This document shows, in pieces, positions 7,101 through 13,226 of a stretch of 14,947 nucleotides of DNA. Position numbers and translations under genes: made by a program. Source of the DNA: DAIPHL01 sp036771375 (lineage in GTDB: Bacteria > Synergistota > Synergistia > Synergistales > Synergistaceae); NCBI GenBank assembly GCA_036771375.1, contig DAIPHL010000042.1, forward strand, positions 1 through 14,947, read 5' to 3'. The notes beneath the pieces were generated by a model. The model was not told the origin of the DNA and did no database searches. It was given only the letters and a program-made list of their open reading frames with translations. Each line of letters begins with the position of its first letter. The stretch's first letter is position 1.

Positions 7101-7367
7101 TTGGAGTTGGACTCGAGAGAGAGGCAGGTCGAGGGAATTCGGGTCGTGCTTGGAGCGGTTGGCCCGACTCCTATTTTGGTGAAAGGTCTTGATTCCGTAA
7201 TAGGAGAAAAATTGGAGTCCGCAGAGCTTGTACAGGTTGTCGCGGAACAGTCCGTCAGGGAGGCTACGCCGATCACTGATGTCCGAGGCAGCAGGGAATA
7301 TCGGGAGGAGATGATACGAAGAAGCGTGAGGATCTGTTTTGAAGGTATCTCGAAAATGGTGTCGTAA
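4164..7367 (+). CDS. Molybdenum hydroxylase Mo-binding subunit, read in frame into the FAD subunit
   Basis: As sequenced this is one open frame of 1,067 residues. Residues 1-780 are the large subunit of a xanthine-dehydrogenase-family hydroxylase that holds the Mo-pterin cofactor. GGGFGAK lies at 243-249, FRGFG around R358-F360, the MGQG loop near 485, and the catalytic glutamate is E732 in GAKSIGE. Residues 781-1067 are the FAD subunit. The join is a run of ten G (6488-6497); nine or eleven G would end the first protein within a few codons, overlapping the second start, which is the normal family arrangement. The start at ATG 4164 has AAGGAGG 10 bases upstream; the open frame extends further upstream only as a shadow of the Fe-S gene. 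The purine-binding Glu802 and Arg880 of bovine enzyme align with Leu250 and Thr326, so xanthine is an unlikely substrate. Confidence 0.88.
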   Translation: MKEVRYVKGDYTVVGSKRPYVDAIDKVTGRTIYASDIRLPGMLHGRALRSPYPHAKILSIDTSSAERVPGVKCVLTGRNVKQNKWGPVTKDEYLLAVEKANFVGDEVAAVAAVDEEACEEALSLIKVEYEPLPAILSMHDAMKEGAPQIHPEFPRNVNHHFHIPRGNIDEVFARAYFIHEGEYETSLEYQAYIEPMGGVSVWDRRGNVTIYAGIQTPTWSRNDYAVALDVPVEKVRIVQPPFGGGFGAKLSQQAHPLGALLAKYAKQPVRFFLDRVEDFQCGLPRVPMHFKLKTAWDREGKYLAKKVEIIADQGAYASYGAPITLTAMYRIDIMYQVPVVHSEAHLVYTNKVPTGCFRGFGNSQKHFAHETHLDEVAQQLGIEPDALRLRNISVPGYLNPHGWKTNSVEIKACIEKGMERSAFHEKRKKYVEFNREQKNRIKKGIGMAPCVHVSGNRSFIRPFEGGAVLLRMNEQGKVYVYCNEPDMGQGIRTTLAMCVSDALKLDFDRISVPDPDTDIVPFGLGCFASRGTYMATGAMHMAVNDMRSKLLCIASELLGYKEEDLTLADGAVVALSDPDVRATYAEIAWKHVCDNPGQHILGIGHFAPVGVDYPDDKKYNNISGGYSFGCHVAEVEVNVETGQVKVPEIWGIHDVGQPINVLALEGQIQGGLAQGYGWALMEHLRYDKRGKIMNACFLDYQIPTAADIPKINAELVESFEWSTGFGAKSIGECCFIGVVPALQNAIYNAIGIRFNELPITAEKILKALREKEELEGGGQRMNNVVYFSPETFAEAVDILTEQEGARVLAGGTDLIAKWKKSGCFDMKLVDIRKISELKRIQAFPEGLFVGAGVSMAEIHESPEVVRKYPILAEAAGKVGSAQIRNMATIGGNACNAAPSADTVLPLIAYQAQVLIGSKFGERKTNFRDFFVGPGKSILERGSILKGFLIPTPLPKTRGFFVKHSRRVGMDLATVGVAMILELDSRERQVEGIRVVLGAVGPTPILVKGLDSVIGEKLESAELVQVVAEQSVREATPITDVRGSREYREEMIRRSVRICFEGISKMVS
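6488..6497 (+). repeat. Ten-G homopolymer at the Mo/FAD subunit junction
   Basis: An uninterrupted run of ten G lies 6 bases before the FAD subunit's ATG. With ten G the two proteins are fused. With eleven the frame reads to TAA at the following codons; with nine it hits TGA overlapping the ATG. Such runs are prone to replication or transcription slippage and also to sequencing error. Confidence 0.9.
6504..7367 (+). CDS. Molybdenum hydroxylase FAD-binding subunit (CoxM/XdhB type), internal start
   Basis: A 287-residue FAD protein of the CO dehydrogenase/xanthine dehydrogenase medium-subunit family, which takes electrons from the 2Fe-2S subunit and passes them to NAD or another acceptor. The FAD-binding motifs are AGGTDL at 29-34 and TIGGN at 108-112, and the C-terminal domain ends near 280 with REAT.I.D.RGS..YR, typical of the family. 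ATG 6504 begins exactly where stand-alone medium subunits begin and has a G-rich/AAAGG stretch just before it, so a separate product is likely even if the upstream frame reads through. No Tyr-rich insert or 4Fe-4S loop is seen, so it is not the 4-hydroxybenzoyl-CoA reductase type. Confidence 0.85.
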   Translation: MNNVVYFSPETFAEAVDILTEQEGARVLAGGTDLIAKWKKSGCFDMKLVDIRKISELKRIQAFPEGLFVGAGVSMAEIHESPEVVRKYPILAEAAGKVGSAQIRNMATIGGNACNAAPSADTVLPLIAYQAQVLIGSKFGERKTNFRDFFVGPGKSILERGSILKGFLIPTPLPKTRGFFVKHSRRVGMDLATVGVAMILELDSRERQVEGIRVVLGAVGPTPILVKGLDSVIGEKLESAELVQVVAEQSVREATPITDVRGSREYREEMIRRSVRICFEGISKMVS

Positions 7368-7379
7368 AACCGAAAGCCA

Positions 7380-7401
7380 CAATCGTTTTTTAATCCGATT
7401 G
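7380..7401. other. Inverted repeat after the hydroxylase genes
   Basis: CAATCG (7380-7385) and CGATTG (7396-7401) are perfect inverted repeats around a T-rich 10-base loop. No T-run follows, so it is a poor terminator. The A+T-rich gap 7368-7509 also contains GTAG-AGCAC (7429-7437) able to pair with GTGCT-AC. The gap may hold a promoter for the permease, but I see no clear boxes. Confidence 0.3.
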
Positions 7402-7509
7402 ATTTAGGGAAAGCATAGGGAGAGTGTTGTAGAGCACATGATAAACCATAGTGCTACTGTTGTGGTTATTTGTTAAAAAATCGAATACTGACGTAAGGAG
7501 ATGAAAACA

Positions 7510-8745
7510 ATGCTTTTGGGGTGGGAAAAAGGTCCGGGTTTGCTGGCGGGAATCAGTTCTTTCAAAAAGGATATGCATTTCGCGAACGTAAGCAATGGAA
7601 TCATCGATGGATTGGCTTTTGGAATTATTGCGATCCCGTTGATTCAGCAGGCCGCCGCTTCGGCCAATCTGTCCCCTGAAATACTCCAAAGCTGGTTGGT
7701 GACGGTCTACGTCGGAGGCGGCCTGATCAGCTTTTTCATGGCTCTTTATTTCAAGCTTCCAATCGTCGGAGCATGGTCAATCCCTGGAGCTTTCGCGCTG
7801 GCTCAGGTGATGAACAATTACACGTTTAACGAGACGGTGGGCGGTTTCCTCACTGCGGGTATCATCGTTTTTCTACTGGGTATTACAGGAGGCATTAAAT
7901 GGCTTGTCTCCCGGGTTCCGTTACCTGTTATGATGGCGATGGTTGCTGGTACTTTGTTTGGGTGGGCTTCGAAATTGGTTGGAGCTTTTAAAACGGCTCC
8001 TGTGATCGGTTTTGTCGGTCTTGTCGGGTTTATTCTCTGCAAGAAAATATTCAAGAGAGTTCCGCCGGTGGTGGGCACGATGCTTTTCGCCCTGGTCGCT
8101 TCCGTAGTAATGGGTAAGCTCAAAATGGTCGGTATTGACTGGAGCATCTCCGTTCCGGTTTTCATCACACCTCGTTTTAATCCTGCAGCCTGCCTTTCGA
8201 TCGGAATTCCTCTGGCTCTCCTGGTCGTTTGTGCTGAGAATATGCAGGCAATTGGCGTTCAGCTTGCAATTGGAAAGAAGCCACCAGTCAATGCGATCAC
8301 GATTATTTCGGGGATAGGAGGGATGATTGCACCGTTCTTTGGCGGGCATAACTGCAATATCGCCGGGCCGATGACGGCATGGGCCGGATGTGAGGAATGC
8401 GGGGACGTAGAAACAAGGTATGTGGCAGCCGTTTTCTGTGGGCTTGCGTTTGCACTTACGGGGTTTTTTGCCAAGGCTACAATGAGTGTATTGGCGATGC
8501 TTCCACCAGAGGCGACGATCGTTATTATTGGCCTCGTGCTCATGAATATGATCATCGGAGGACTCGGAGAGTCCTTTGGATGTGGAAAATTCAAATACGG
8601 CAGTTTTACGTCCTTCGTCATTGCCGCGTCTGGGGTCGTCTTTTTCAAAATAGGAAGCGCGTTTTGGGCACTTGCCATGGGTACGCTTATCACGTTGTTG
8701 TTGGAGAAGAAAGATTACGACGAAATGGGATCGACTTTATCGTAA
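7510..8745 (+). CDS. benE: BenE-family (benzoate/H+ symporter-like) permease
   Basis: A 411-residue inner-membrane protein with about 12 hydrophobic segments. The signature GAWSIPGAF lies in an early helix pair, and FGGHNCNIAGPMTAWAG is followed by ECGD...RYVAAV, the pattern of the BenE family. Its fold is related to the NCS2 nucleobase and SLC26 carriers. Known members import benzoate with protons. The ATG at 7501 touches the AAGGAG ribosome binding site with no spacing, whereas ATG 7510 sits 9 bases past it; I therefore start at 7510. It follows the hydroxylase genes after a 142-base gap and is the most likely importer of the pathway substrate, an aromatic or N-heteroaromatic acid (inference). 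It is intact, unlike the TRAP genes downstream. Confidence 0.85.
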   Translation: MLLGWEKGPGLLAGISSFKKDMHFANVSNGIIDGLAFGIIAIPLIQQAAASANLSPEILQSWLVTVYVGGGLISFFMALYFKLPIVGAWSIPGAFALAQVMNNYTFNETVGGFLTAGIIVFLLGITGGIKWLVSRVPLPVMMAMVAGTLFGWASKLVGAFKTAPVIGFVGLVGFILCKKIFKRVPPVVGTMLFALVASVVMGKLKMVGIDWSISVPVFITPRFNPAACLSIGIPLALLVVCAENMQAIGVQLAIGKKPPVNAITIISGIGGMIAPFFGGHNCNIAGPMTAWAGCEECGDVETRYVAAVFCGLAFALTGFFAKATMSVLAMLPPEATIVIIGLVLMNMIIGGLGESFGCGKFKYGSFTSFVIAASGVVFFKIGSAFWALAMGTLITLLLEKKDYDEMGSTLS

Positions 8746-8766
8746 TGTAAAAACAAGACAGGAAGA

Positions 8767-8823
8767 AGCGGAGCTTTTCGAGTTCGTTTTTAATATCGAC
8801 AGAACAAATTCGAGCGCTCCGCT
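8767..8823. other. Inverted repeat between permease and amidohydrolase genes
   Basis: AGCGGAGC (8767-8774) and GCTCCGCT (8816-8823) are perfect 8-base inverted repeats 41 bases apart, with an inner GTTC/GAAC pair between them. The structure occupies most of the 107-base gap and has no trailing T-run. It could be an RNA-stability or processing element within the operon message. Confidence 0.4.
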
Positions 8824-8852
8824 GAAGATGGAAAGGAAAGGATGGGTTTCCG

Positions 8853-9635
8853 ATGAAAATTGCGTCAATACAGCTTGAAATGAGAGGAGACCGTTCGAAA
8901 GAACAGTGCATTGATTACGCTCTGAAGATGATGGACCGCTGTTGTGGTGCCGACCTGATTGTCTTGCCCGAGTTGTGGAATATCGGTTTTCTCGCCTATG
9001 ATAGGTATTGGCATGAAAGCGAAACAATCGATGGTCCGACCATGCAAGCCGTTTCAAACAAGGCCAAGGAGCTCGGCGCCTACGTCTTCTCCGGCAGTTT
9101 CGTCGAAAAGAAGAGGGGGAGCCATTACAACACGAGTGTTTTTTTTGGCAGGGATGGCGAGAAGATTGGCGAGTACAGAAAAATACATCTTTTCAGCTAC
9201 AAATCGCGGGAACCGGAGCTGCTTGCTCCCGGTACGGAGGCCACCGTGGTGGATACCGAATTTGGAAGGATGGGGCTTTCGACCTGCTATGATTTGCGTT
9301 TCCCTGAACTCTACAGAGAGATGGTAGATCGCGGTGCGAAATTTTTTCTCGTCACCTCCGGTTGGCCTTATCCGAGGCTTGAGGCGTGGAATGTCCTAAA
9401 TCAGGCGAGAGCGCTCGAAAATACCTGTTGCCTTGTATCAAGTAATGCCGCGGGAATTCAGAACAAGGTCCGGTTTTTAGGGCACAGCCAGATCGTTGAC
9501 CCGTGGGGAACCGTCGTCGCGGGAAGCGGTTACCTGGAAACAATTGTCAAAGCGGAGATCGACGACGATCTGGTCGATCAAGTCCGTGCGGAGTTTCCGG
9601 TATTAAAGGACAGGGTTTTATTAAATAAAACATAG
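8853..9635 (+). CDS. Carbon-nitrogen hydrolase (nitrilase superfamily amidase)
   Basis: A 260-residue cytoplasmic hydrolase with the complete catalytic triad: E40 (VLPELW), K110 (YRKIHLF) and C145 (STCYDLRFPEL). The CYDLRFPEL form is typical of omega-amidase/Nit-type and some carbamoylase branches rather than true nitrilases. It would release ammonia from an omega-amide or carbamoyl group. AAGGA lies about 12 bases before ATG 8853. Its place in the operon suggests that it handles the amide formed after ring opening of an N-heterocycle (inference); beta-ureidopropionase-like activity is possible, but this protein is shorter than eukaryotic beta-ureidopropionases. No cyclic amidase (dihydropyrimidinase) is present in the window. 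Confidence 0.9.
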   Translation: MKIASIQLEMRGDRSKEQCIDYALKMMDRCCGADLIVLPELWNIGFLAYDRYWHESETIDGPTMQAVSNKAKELGAYVFSGSFVEKKRGSHYNTSVFFGRDGEKIGEYRKIHLFSYKSREPELLAPGTEATVVDTEFGRMGLSTCYDLRFPELYREMVDRGAKFFLVTSGWPYPRLEAWNVLNQARALENTCCLVSSNAAGIQNKVRFLGHSQIVDPWGTVVAGSGYLETIVKAEIDDDLVDQVRAEFPVLKDRVLLNKT

Positions 9636-9636
9636 G

Positions 9637-9651
9637 CTCTCCGACGGAGAG
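9637..9651 (+). other. Tight hairpin ahead of the TRAP small-subunit gene
   Basis: CTCTCC-GAC-GGAGAG forms a 6-bp stem with a 3-base loop immediately after the amidohydrolase stop codon. It sequesters a GGAGAG that could otherwise serve as a ribosome binding site about 14 bases before ATG 9666. Confidence 0.4.
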
Positions 9652-9665
9652 AACGAAATCAGGGG

Positions 9666-10143
9666 ATGACTTCGCTGCAGTCTTTTTTCGAAAAACTTGC
9701 AAAGGTGATGGGCGTTTTCTTCCTGTCGCTCGCCACGGTACTGGTTGTTTTCAATGTCACGGCTCGCTACGTTTTCAATTATGGTGTCCCATGGTGTGAA
9801 GAGGCAATTCGCTATTCTGTTATTTTTGCGACCTTCTTTGGGCTCAGCCTTGCCGTCGCCGAGAATCAGAGTATGAAAATAGACGTTCTCCTTCAGTTGA
9901 CGAAAGGAGCGTTCAGGCACGGGATCAATTTGATTGGCGTTTTCGTTGAGAGCGTTACACTGTCGGTTCTCTTTGTTCTGTCGATTTTTCTCGTGGTGGA
10001 GACATATGAGACGGGCCAGATTACGCCGTCGACGGACTACCCGATGTACAATCCCGTACATTTTTCTCGCCTGCGGTGTTCTTACCAGTGCGATCCGCTC
10101 TTTACAAGCGGTTAAAGATGCCATGAGGAGCGAAGATCGGTAA
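9666..10143 (+). pseudogene. dctQ: TRAP transporter small permease subunit DctQ, frameshifted
   Basis: DctQ is the four-helix membrane subunit of tripartite ATP-independent periplasmic transporters. The first frame (9666-10115, 149 residues) shows three hydrophobic helices and the family block around residues 35-75 (ARYVFN...W.EE..RY...FATFFG). After TDYPMY it loses the fourth helix and ends in a non-family tail. The next frame continues IPYIFLACGVLTSAIR and runs to TAA 10141-10143, which overlaps the DctM start as TAATG. One extra A at 10050-10051 explains this. It is either a real mutation or a sequence error. A truncated protein lacking helix 4 is unlikely to work. Confidence 0.8.
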
Positions 10144-10598
10144 TGGAGATGGCGATAACCTTGTTTCCCGTATTGTTTGTGTTATTGATCGTCGGAGTGC
10201 CCATATACACGGGGTTCATTGTCTCCTCGCTCGTTACGATGTATTTTTTGGGCGATTACAGTCTTTCCGCCGTTATGCAGCGAATTTTTGGTGGTATCGA
10301 TAAGTTTTCATTGATGTCTCTGCCGTTTTACGTTTTGGCGGCGGATATTATGACGGTGGAGGGATGTCCCGCAGAATCATCGATTTTGTCAACGTATTGA
10401 TCGGTAATTTCAGAGGGAGTCTCAGGCTCGCGACACAAAGTGCATGCATGTTTTTCGGGGCTTTGTCGGGCTCGAGTCCTGCCACGGTGATGGCCATCGG
10501 TTCGATGATGTATCCGAGGCTGAGGGAAGAGGGCTACGCCGAGAAGTTCGCAACGGGGTTGATCACCTCGTCCGGTGCCGTAGCGCTGTTAATTCCCC
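10143..10598 (+). pseudogene. dctM: TRAP transporter large permease subunit DctM, N-terminal third only and frameshifted
   Basis: Normal DctM has about 430 residues; only about 150 remain. The first frame (from ATG 10143) gives the opening helices and FSLMSLPFYVLAADIM; it then breaks. The family sequence resumes one frame over as GMSRRIIDFVNVLIGN...FFGALSGSSPATVMAIGSMMYPRLREEGY...GLITSSGAVALLIP. A single missing G near 10358 restores MTVGGMSRR, which is the family pattern. The frame then stops at IP, where the family should continue IPPS, and sequence from a different gene follows. The product cannot be a functional channel. Confidence 0.85.
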
Positions 10599-10904
10599 AT
10601 GGGGTTATTGGTCGCGAATAAAAAGTGGTTCGACATGTTGACTCAGGAAGAGCGAGATATGATCGTCCGAGCGTGTGCCGCCAATATCGCCCAACAGCGG
10701 AAATTCGTCGCCGAAAAAGACGAAAAAATCATCAAGTACCTGGGTGAGCACGGTATGAGCGTATACAGATTGAGTGCTTCCGAGGTGGCGGGGTTTAAAA
10801 AAGTGTCCCTCTCCGTCCACGACGAATTTGCAAAGTTGTCACCGGCCGAAGCGGTCGCTTTGGAAACGGTGAGGAAGAGTCTTTCGAAATTCGGTCCCAA
10901 GTAA
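10599..10904 (+). pseudogene. dctP: C-terminal fragment of a TRAP solute-binding protein DctP
   Basis: The 101-residue frame LLVANKKWFDMLTQEERDMI... through ...LETVRKSLSKFGPK matches the last third of DctP periplasmic binding proteins (typically about 330 residues), where NkkWfd.Lt.EeR is a recognisable landmark. There is no signal peptide and no ligand-binding N-terminal lobe. An in-frame TAA at 10590 rules out fusion with what lies upstream, so ATG 10599 is probably a chance start. The join with DctM coincides with the palindrome CCCCATGGGG (10595-10604). A deletion removing the rest of dctM and most of dctP, or a mis-assembly, would give this. Confidence 0.8.
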
Positions 10905-10932
10905 TTGGATGTGATTGGACCGATCTTTTGTG

Positions 10933-10986
10933 CAGGAACGCACGCTCGGGGAAGAGCCTTCGATCCCGGGCATGCGTTCCTGTTTT
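10933..10986 (+). terminator. Rho-independent terminator ending the catabolic/TRAP transcript
   Basis: CAGGAACGCACGCTCGGG (10933-10950) pairs with CCCGGGCATGCGTTCCTG (10965-10982) over about 17 base pairs with one C-A mismatch and one G-T pair. The loop is 14 bases and TTTTAT follows. It lies 28 bases after the DctP-fragment stop. On the minus strand no T-run follows, so it works in one direction. Confidence 0.88.
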
Positions 10987-11244
10987 ATCCCATGTCCCGT
11001 GCCAACACGAGCTCCCTTGCAGGGGGGGCTGTCAATGTCGACGACAACGTCCGATTGTGTGAGCGTTCCCCCTGGAGGAGCGCGCAATCGTCCGTGTCAA
11101 AACCGTGTTTCCCGGTTGAATGCGTACCGTACAAGCGGTCGGCCGGTCTTTCCCCAACGGGATATGCGGGATCGGTTCCCGGCGGGAGGGGCGTCTCGAT
11201 TTCCGGGATGCGAGGGGTGCGTTCTCACCCGAGGCGGAGCCCGT
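10987..11244. other. Gene-free stretch between the TRAP terminator and the C45 gene
   Basis: These 258 bases lie between two convergent transcripts. The open frames across them have skewed composition and no recognisable family sequence. A weak hairpin AACCG/CGGTT (about 11100-11117) sits among T/A runs on both strands and might end the minus-strand transcript, but it is short. Base composition becomes visibly more G+C rich here than in the catabolic locus. Confidence 0.5.
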
Positions 11245-12393
11245 CTACGTCCTTTTCAGAAACCCGCCGATCGGGATGTCCGTCCATTCCGTGATCCCCG
11301 GGACCTTGATGGAGAGTGTCATATGCTGGGGGACGGCGATGACCTGGTAGATGGTCGAGTCGCTCGTCGCGCCCAGGTCCTCCAGACGGGTATCCATGAT
11401 CTTTTTCATACGCGGGACGTCGATGCTTCCCTTGAAGTGTTCCGCAAGGTTGAGAAGGTTCTGTCTGCGGGTCCTCGTCCACCAGAATTTCTCGTCGTCC
11501 GGTCTGGGAAGTCCCCACGACGGCTCCGTAAAATGATTGCTCGCCACCATCAACCCCGGCCTTTTCACCGAAAGTCTGCGTTTTACGTCGAAGACGGGCC
11601 ATTCGAAACAGCGCGAGGTCTGGTCGTCGGCCGTCCCGACGACGTATGCGAAGTTGGATCTCGTGGTCTGAAAGAAACTTTCGAGCTGATCCAGGTCGGG
11701 AGAGTCGAGCAGAAAGACGAAGAGCTCCGCGATCGCCGGAATCCTGTTGTGGTATTGCAACGCGCCTCCCGACGGTTCTCCGTTGTTGAGCGCGAGGAAA
11801 ATGCCCCTCTCGTTGATCCCGGTGGTGAGATAGACGATGCCGGGATAATCGATCGATGCGGTGGCGAGGGAGCCGTCACAAGGATGGTAGACCGCGACGA
11901 TCAGGTTTTTCCCCAACTCCTTCAGCCAGTCCTGATAGTCGTAGTTGCGTCCGTATATCAGGGGTCCGGCCGAATACTCTCCCCAGACCGCGATGCCGGT
12001 GCAGTGAAAGGATTGCGCGGTCGCCGGCGGATTGCCCCACAGCTCGTCCGCGACGATCACCTGTACCGCGTTGAGCAGGAGGTGTTTTTCGAAATCGAGT
12101 CCGGATGTCTCGGCCATCCCGGCCAAAAGCTCTCGCAGACGGTACGGGTAATTCCTGTAAAAATCTCGCGCGATCGTCTCCATCCTTTCGCGGTTCTTCG
12201 TGCCGAATTTCAGAAGACGGTCGTCGAAAACCTTGGCGTACATCTCCTTTAACTGCGAGGAGGCGAGCGAGCCATACTGACGTCCCATTTCGCGCCACGT
12301 GCCGAACAGATCGAGCAGGGTGAACTCTCCAAACCGTACGCTCCGTCCGCCCTCGAAGACCTCGGGACGGCAAAAATCGTCATTCTTGCTCAA
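11245..12393 (-). CDS. C45-family autoproteolytic acyltransferase/hydrolase (Ntn hydrolase, choloylglycine hydrolase-like)
   Basis: A 382-residue protein related to acyl-CoA:6-aminopenicillanate acyltransferase. In this family an internal Cys becomes the N-terminal nucleophile after self-cleavage. Here the best candidate is C131 in FHCTGIAVWG, followed by the family pattern LIYGRNYDYQDW and later GIVYLTTGINERGI. The N-terminal prodomain of about 130 residues has the FG..RE.G.QYG motif. The start is TTG 12393: AGGAGGG lies 7 bases upstream, while the nearby ATG in another frame stops after a few codons. A perfect TATAAT lies about 20 bases before the start. The gene is alone on its strand here. 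Substrate is unknown; amide hydrolysis or acyl transfer to amino compounds is the family range. Confidence 0.85.
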   Translation of the reverse strand: MSKNDDFCRPEVFEGGRSVRFGEFTLLDLFGTWREMGRQYGSLASSQLKEMYAKVFDDRLLKFGTKNRERMETIARDFYRNYPYRLRELLAGMAETSGLDFEKHLLLNAVQVIVADELWGNPPATAQSFHCTGIAVWGEYSAGPLIYGRNYDYQDWLKELGKNLIVAVYHPCDGSLATASIDYPGIVYLTTGINERGIFLALNNGEPSGGALQYHNRIPAIAELFVFLLDSPDLDQLESFFQTTRSNFAYVVGTADDQTSRCFEWPVFDVKRRLSVKRPGLMVASNHFTEPSWGLPRPDDEKFWWTRTRRQNLLNLAEHFKGSIDVPRMKKIMDTRLEDLGATSDSTIYQVIAVPQHMTLSIKVPGITEWTDIPIGGFLKRT

Positions 12394-12413
12394 AGGACAT
12401 CCCTCCTACATAA

Positions 12414-12443
12414 ATTATACTCCTCCATCCGGCTTTTTTCTCA
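12414..12443 (-). promoter_or_regulatory. Promoter of the C45 gene (consensus -10, weak -35)
   Basis: Read on the minus strand, TATAAT occupies 12419-12414. At the right distance upstream only TGAGAA/GAGAAA-like sequence is found, a poor -35 box. The predicted transcript would start almost at the ribosome binding site, leaving a leader of under 20 nt before the TTG start. Confidence 0.45.
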
Positions 12444-12503
12444 TCACTCTTTCCATAACCGGTAAAATCATCGATCTGGACAAAAACCGCGTTCTGACGG
12501 ATC

Positions 12504-13226
12504 ATGGAAATACGTAAAACCAAAAAGCGAGGGCGGCCATTGAACTTGAAAGAAACAGATACGGTCGAAAGGAAACTGCGTCTGTACGTGGAGTTGCTCG
12601 CTTGCGCGAACAGACGGGCGCGGCTTACCGGTCCGGCGGATCCCGAGACGCTTTACAGGGAACACGTTCTGGACGCGATGGCGGGCCTTCCTTGGCTTCC
12701 GGAGGGGAAAAGCTTCGTGGACGTTGGGACGGGTGGCGGGCTCCCCGGGTTGGTCTGGTGTCTTTGCCGCCCCGACCTGCGAGGTGTTCTGATCGACAGC
12801 GTGCGGCGCAAGGTGGAGTTGCTGCAGGAGATGGCAAGCGCTCTCGGTTGTTCGAACGCGACGATTTTGCACACAAGATCCGAGGAATTGGCAAGAAACC
12901 GTCGGGAGGACTTTTTCGCCGCGACGGGAAGAGCGGTTACGCACTCGTGCATCTTGGCGGAATACCTGTCCCCTCTCGTTCGTCCCGGTGGCCGGCTGAT
13001 CGCCTTCAAGGGGCCTGCGGTGAGAGCGGAGCTCGCCATCTCCGAGGGGCGATGGGGACACCTCGGGCTCGGCGCTCCGAAGCTCTACGGCTACAAGAAC
13101 GCGGGAAAAGAGGGTTTTGTGGTGATTTGGGACAAGCTTCGCCCGGCTCCCTCCCGTTATCCGCGCGCGCCCGGCATGGCCACCAAAAAACCGTGGTGCA
13201 GGCTGCCCGAGAAGCCTACGTCCTGA
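12504..13226 (+). CDS. rsmG: 16S rRNA (guanine527-N7)-methyltransferase RsmG
   Basis: A 240-residue SAM-dependent methyltransferase that methylates G527 in the 530 loop of 16S rRNA; loss gives low-level streptomycin resistance in known bacteria. The N-terminal block around residues 36-58 (N-RRARLT...LYREHVLDAM) and the SAM motif VDVGTGGGLPG at 72-82 are diagnostic, and the C-terminus ends with the usual RYPR.PG...KKPW. Start at ATG 12504 has no clear ribosome binding site; TTG 12540, with GAGGG six to seven bases upstream, is a good alternative that removes a basic 12-residue lead. Its last 11 bases overlap the convergent dehydratase gene. Confidence 0.92.
   Translation: MEIRKTKKRGRPLNLKETDTVERKLRLYVELLACANRRARLTGPADPETLYREHVLDAMAGLPWLPEGKSFVDVGTGGGLPGLVWCLCRPDLRGVLIDSVRRKVELLQEMASALGCSNATILHTRSEELARNRREDFFAATGRAVTHSCILAEYLSPLVRPGGRLIAFKGPAVRAELAISEGRWGHLGLGAPKLYGYKNAGKEGFVVIWDKLRPAPSRYPRAPGMATKKPWCRLPEKPTS

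Noticed and set aside
7380..7401. Intrinsic terminator after the hydroxylase genes
   Set aside because: A 6-bp A+T-containing stem with the T-run in the loop rather than after the stem; it would not terminate efficiently.
10143..10904. Novel short proteins encoded by the three small frames
   Set aside because: Each frame reads as a piece of DctM or DctP, so they are fragments of known genes, not new small proteins.
10915..12252. Long plus-strand open frame (445 codons) opposite the C45 gene
   Set aside because: It is antisense to a protein with clear family motifs, has Arg/Pro-rich shadow composition and crosses the terminator region.
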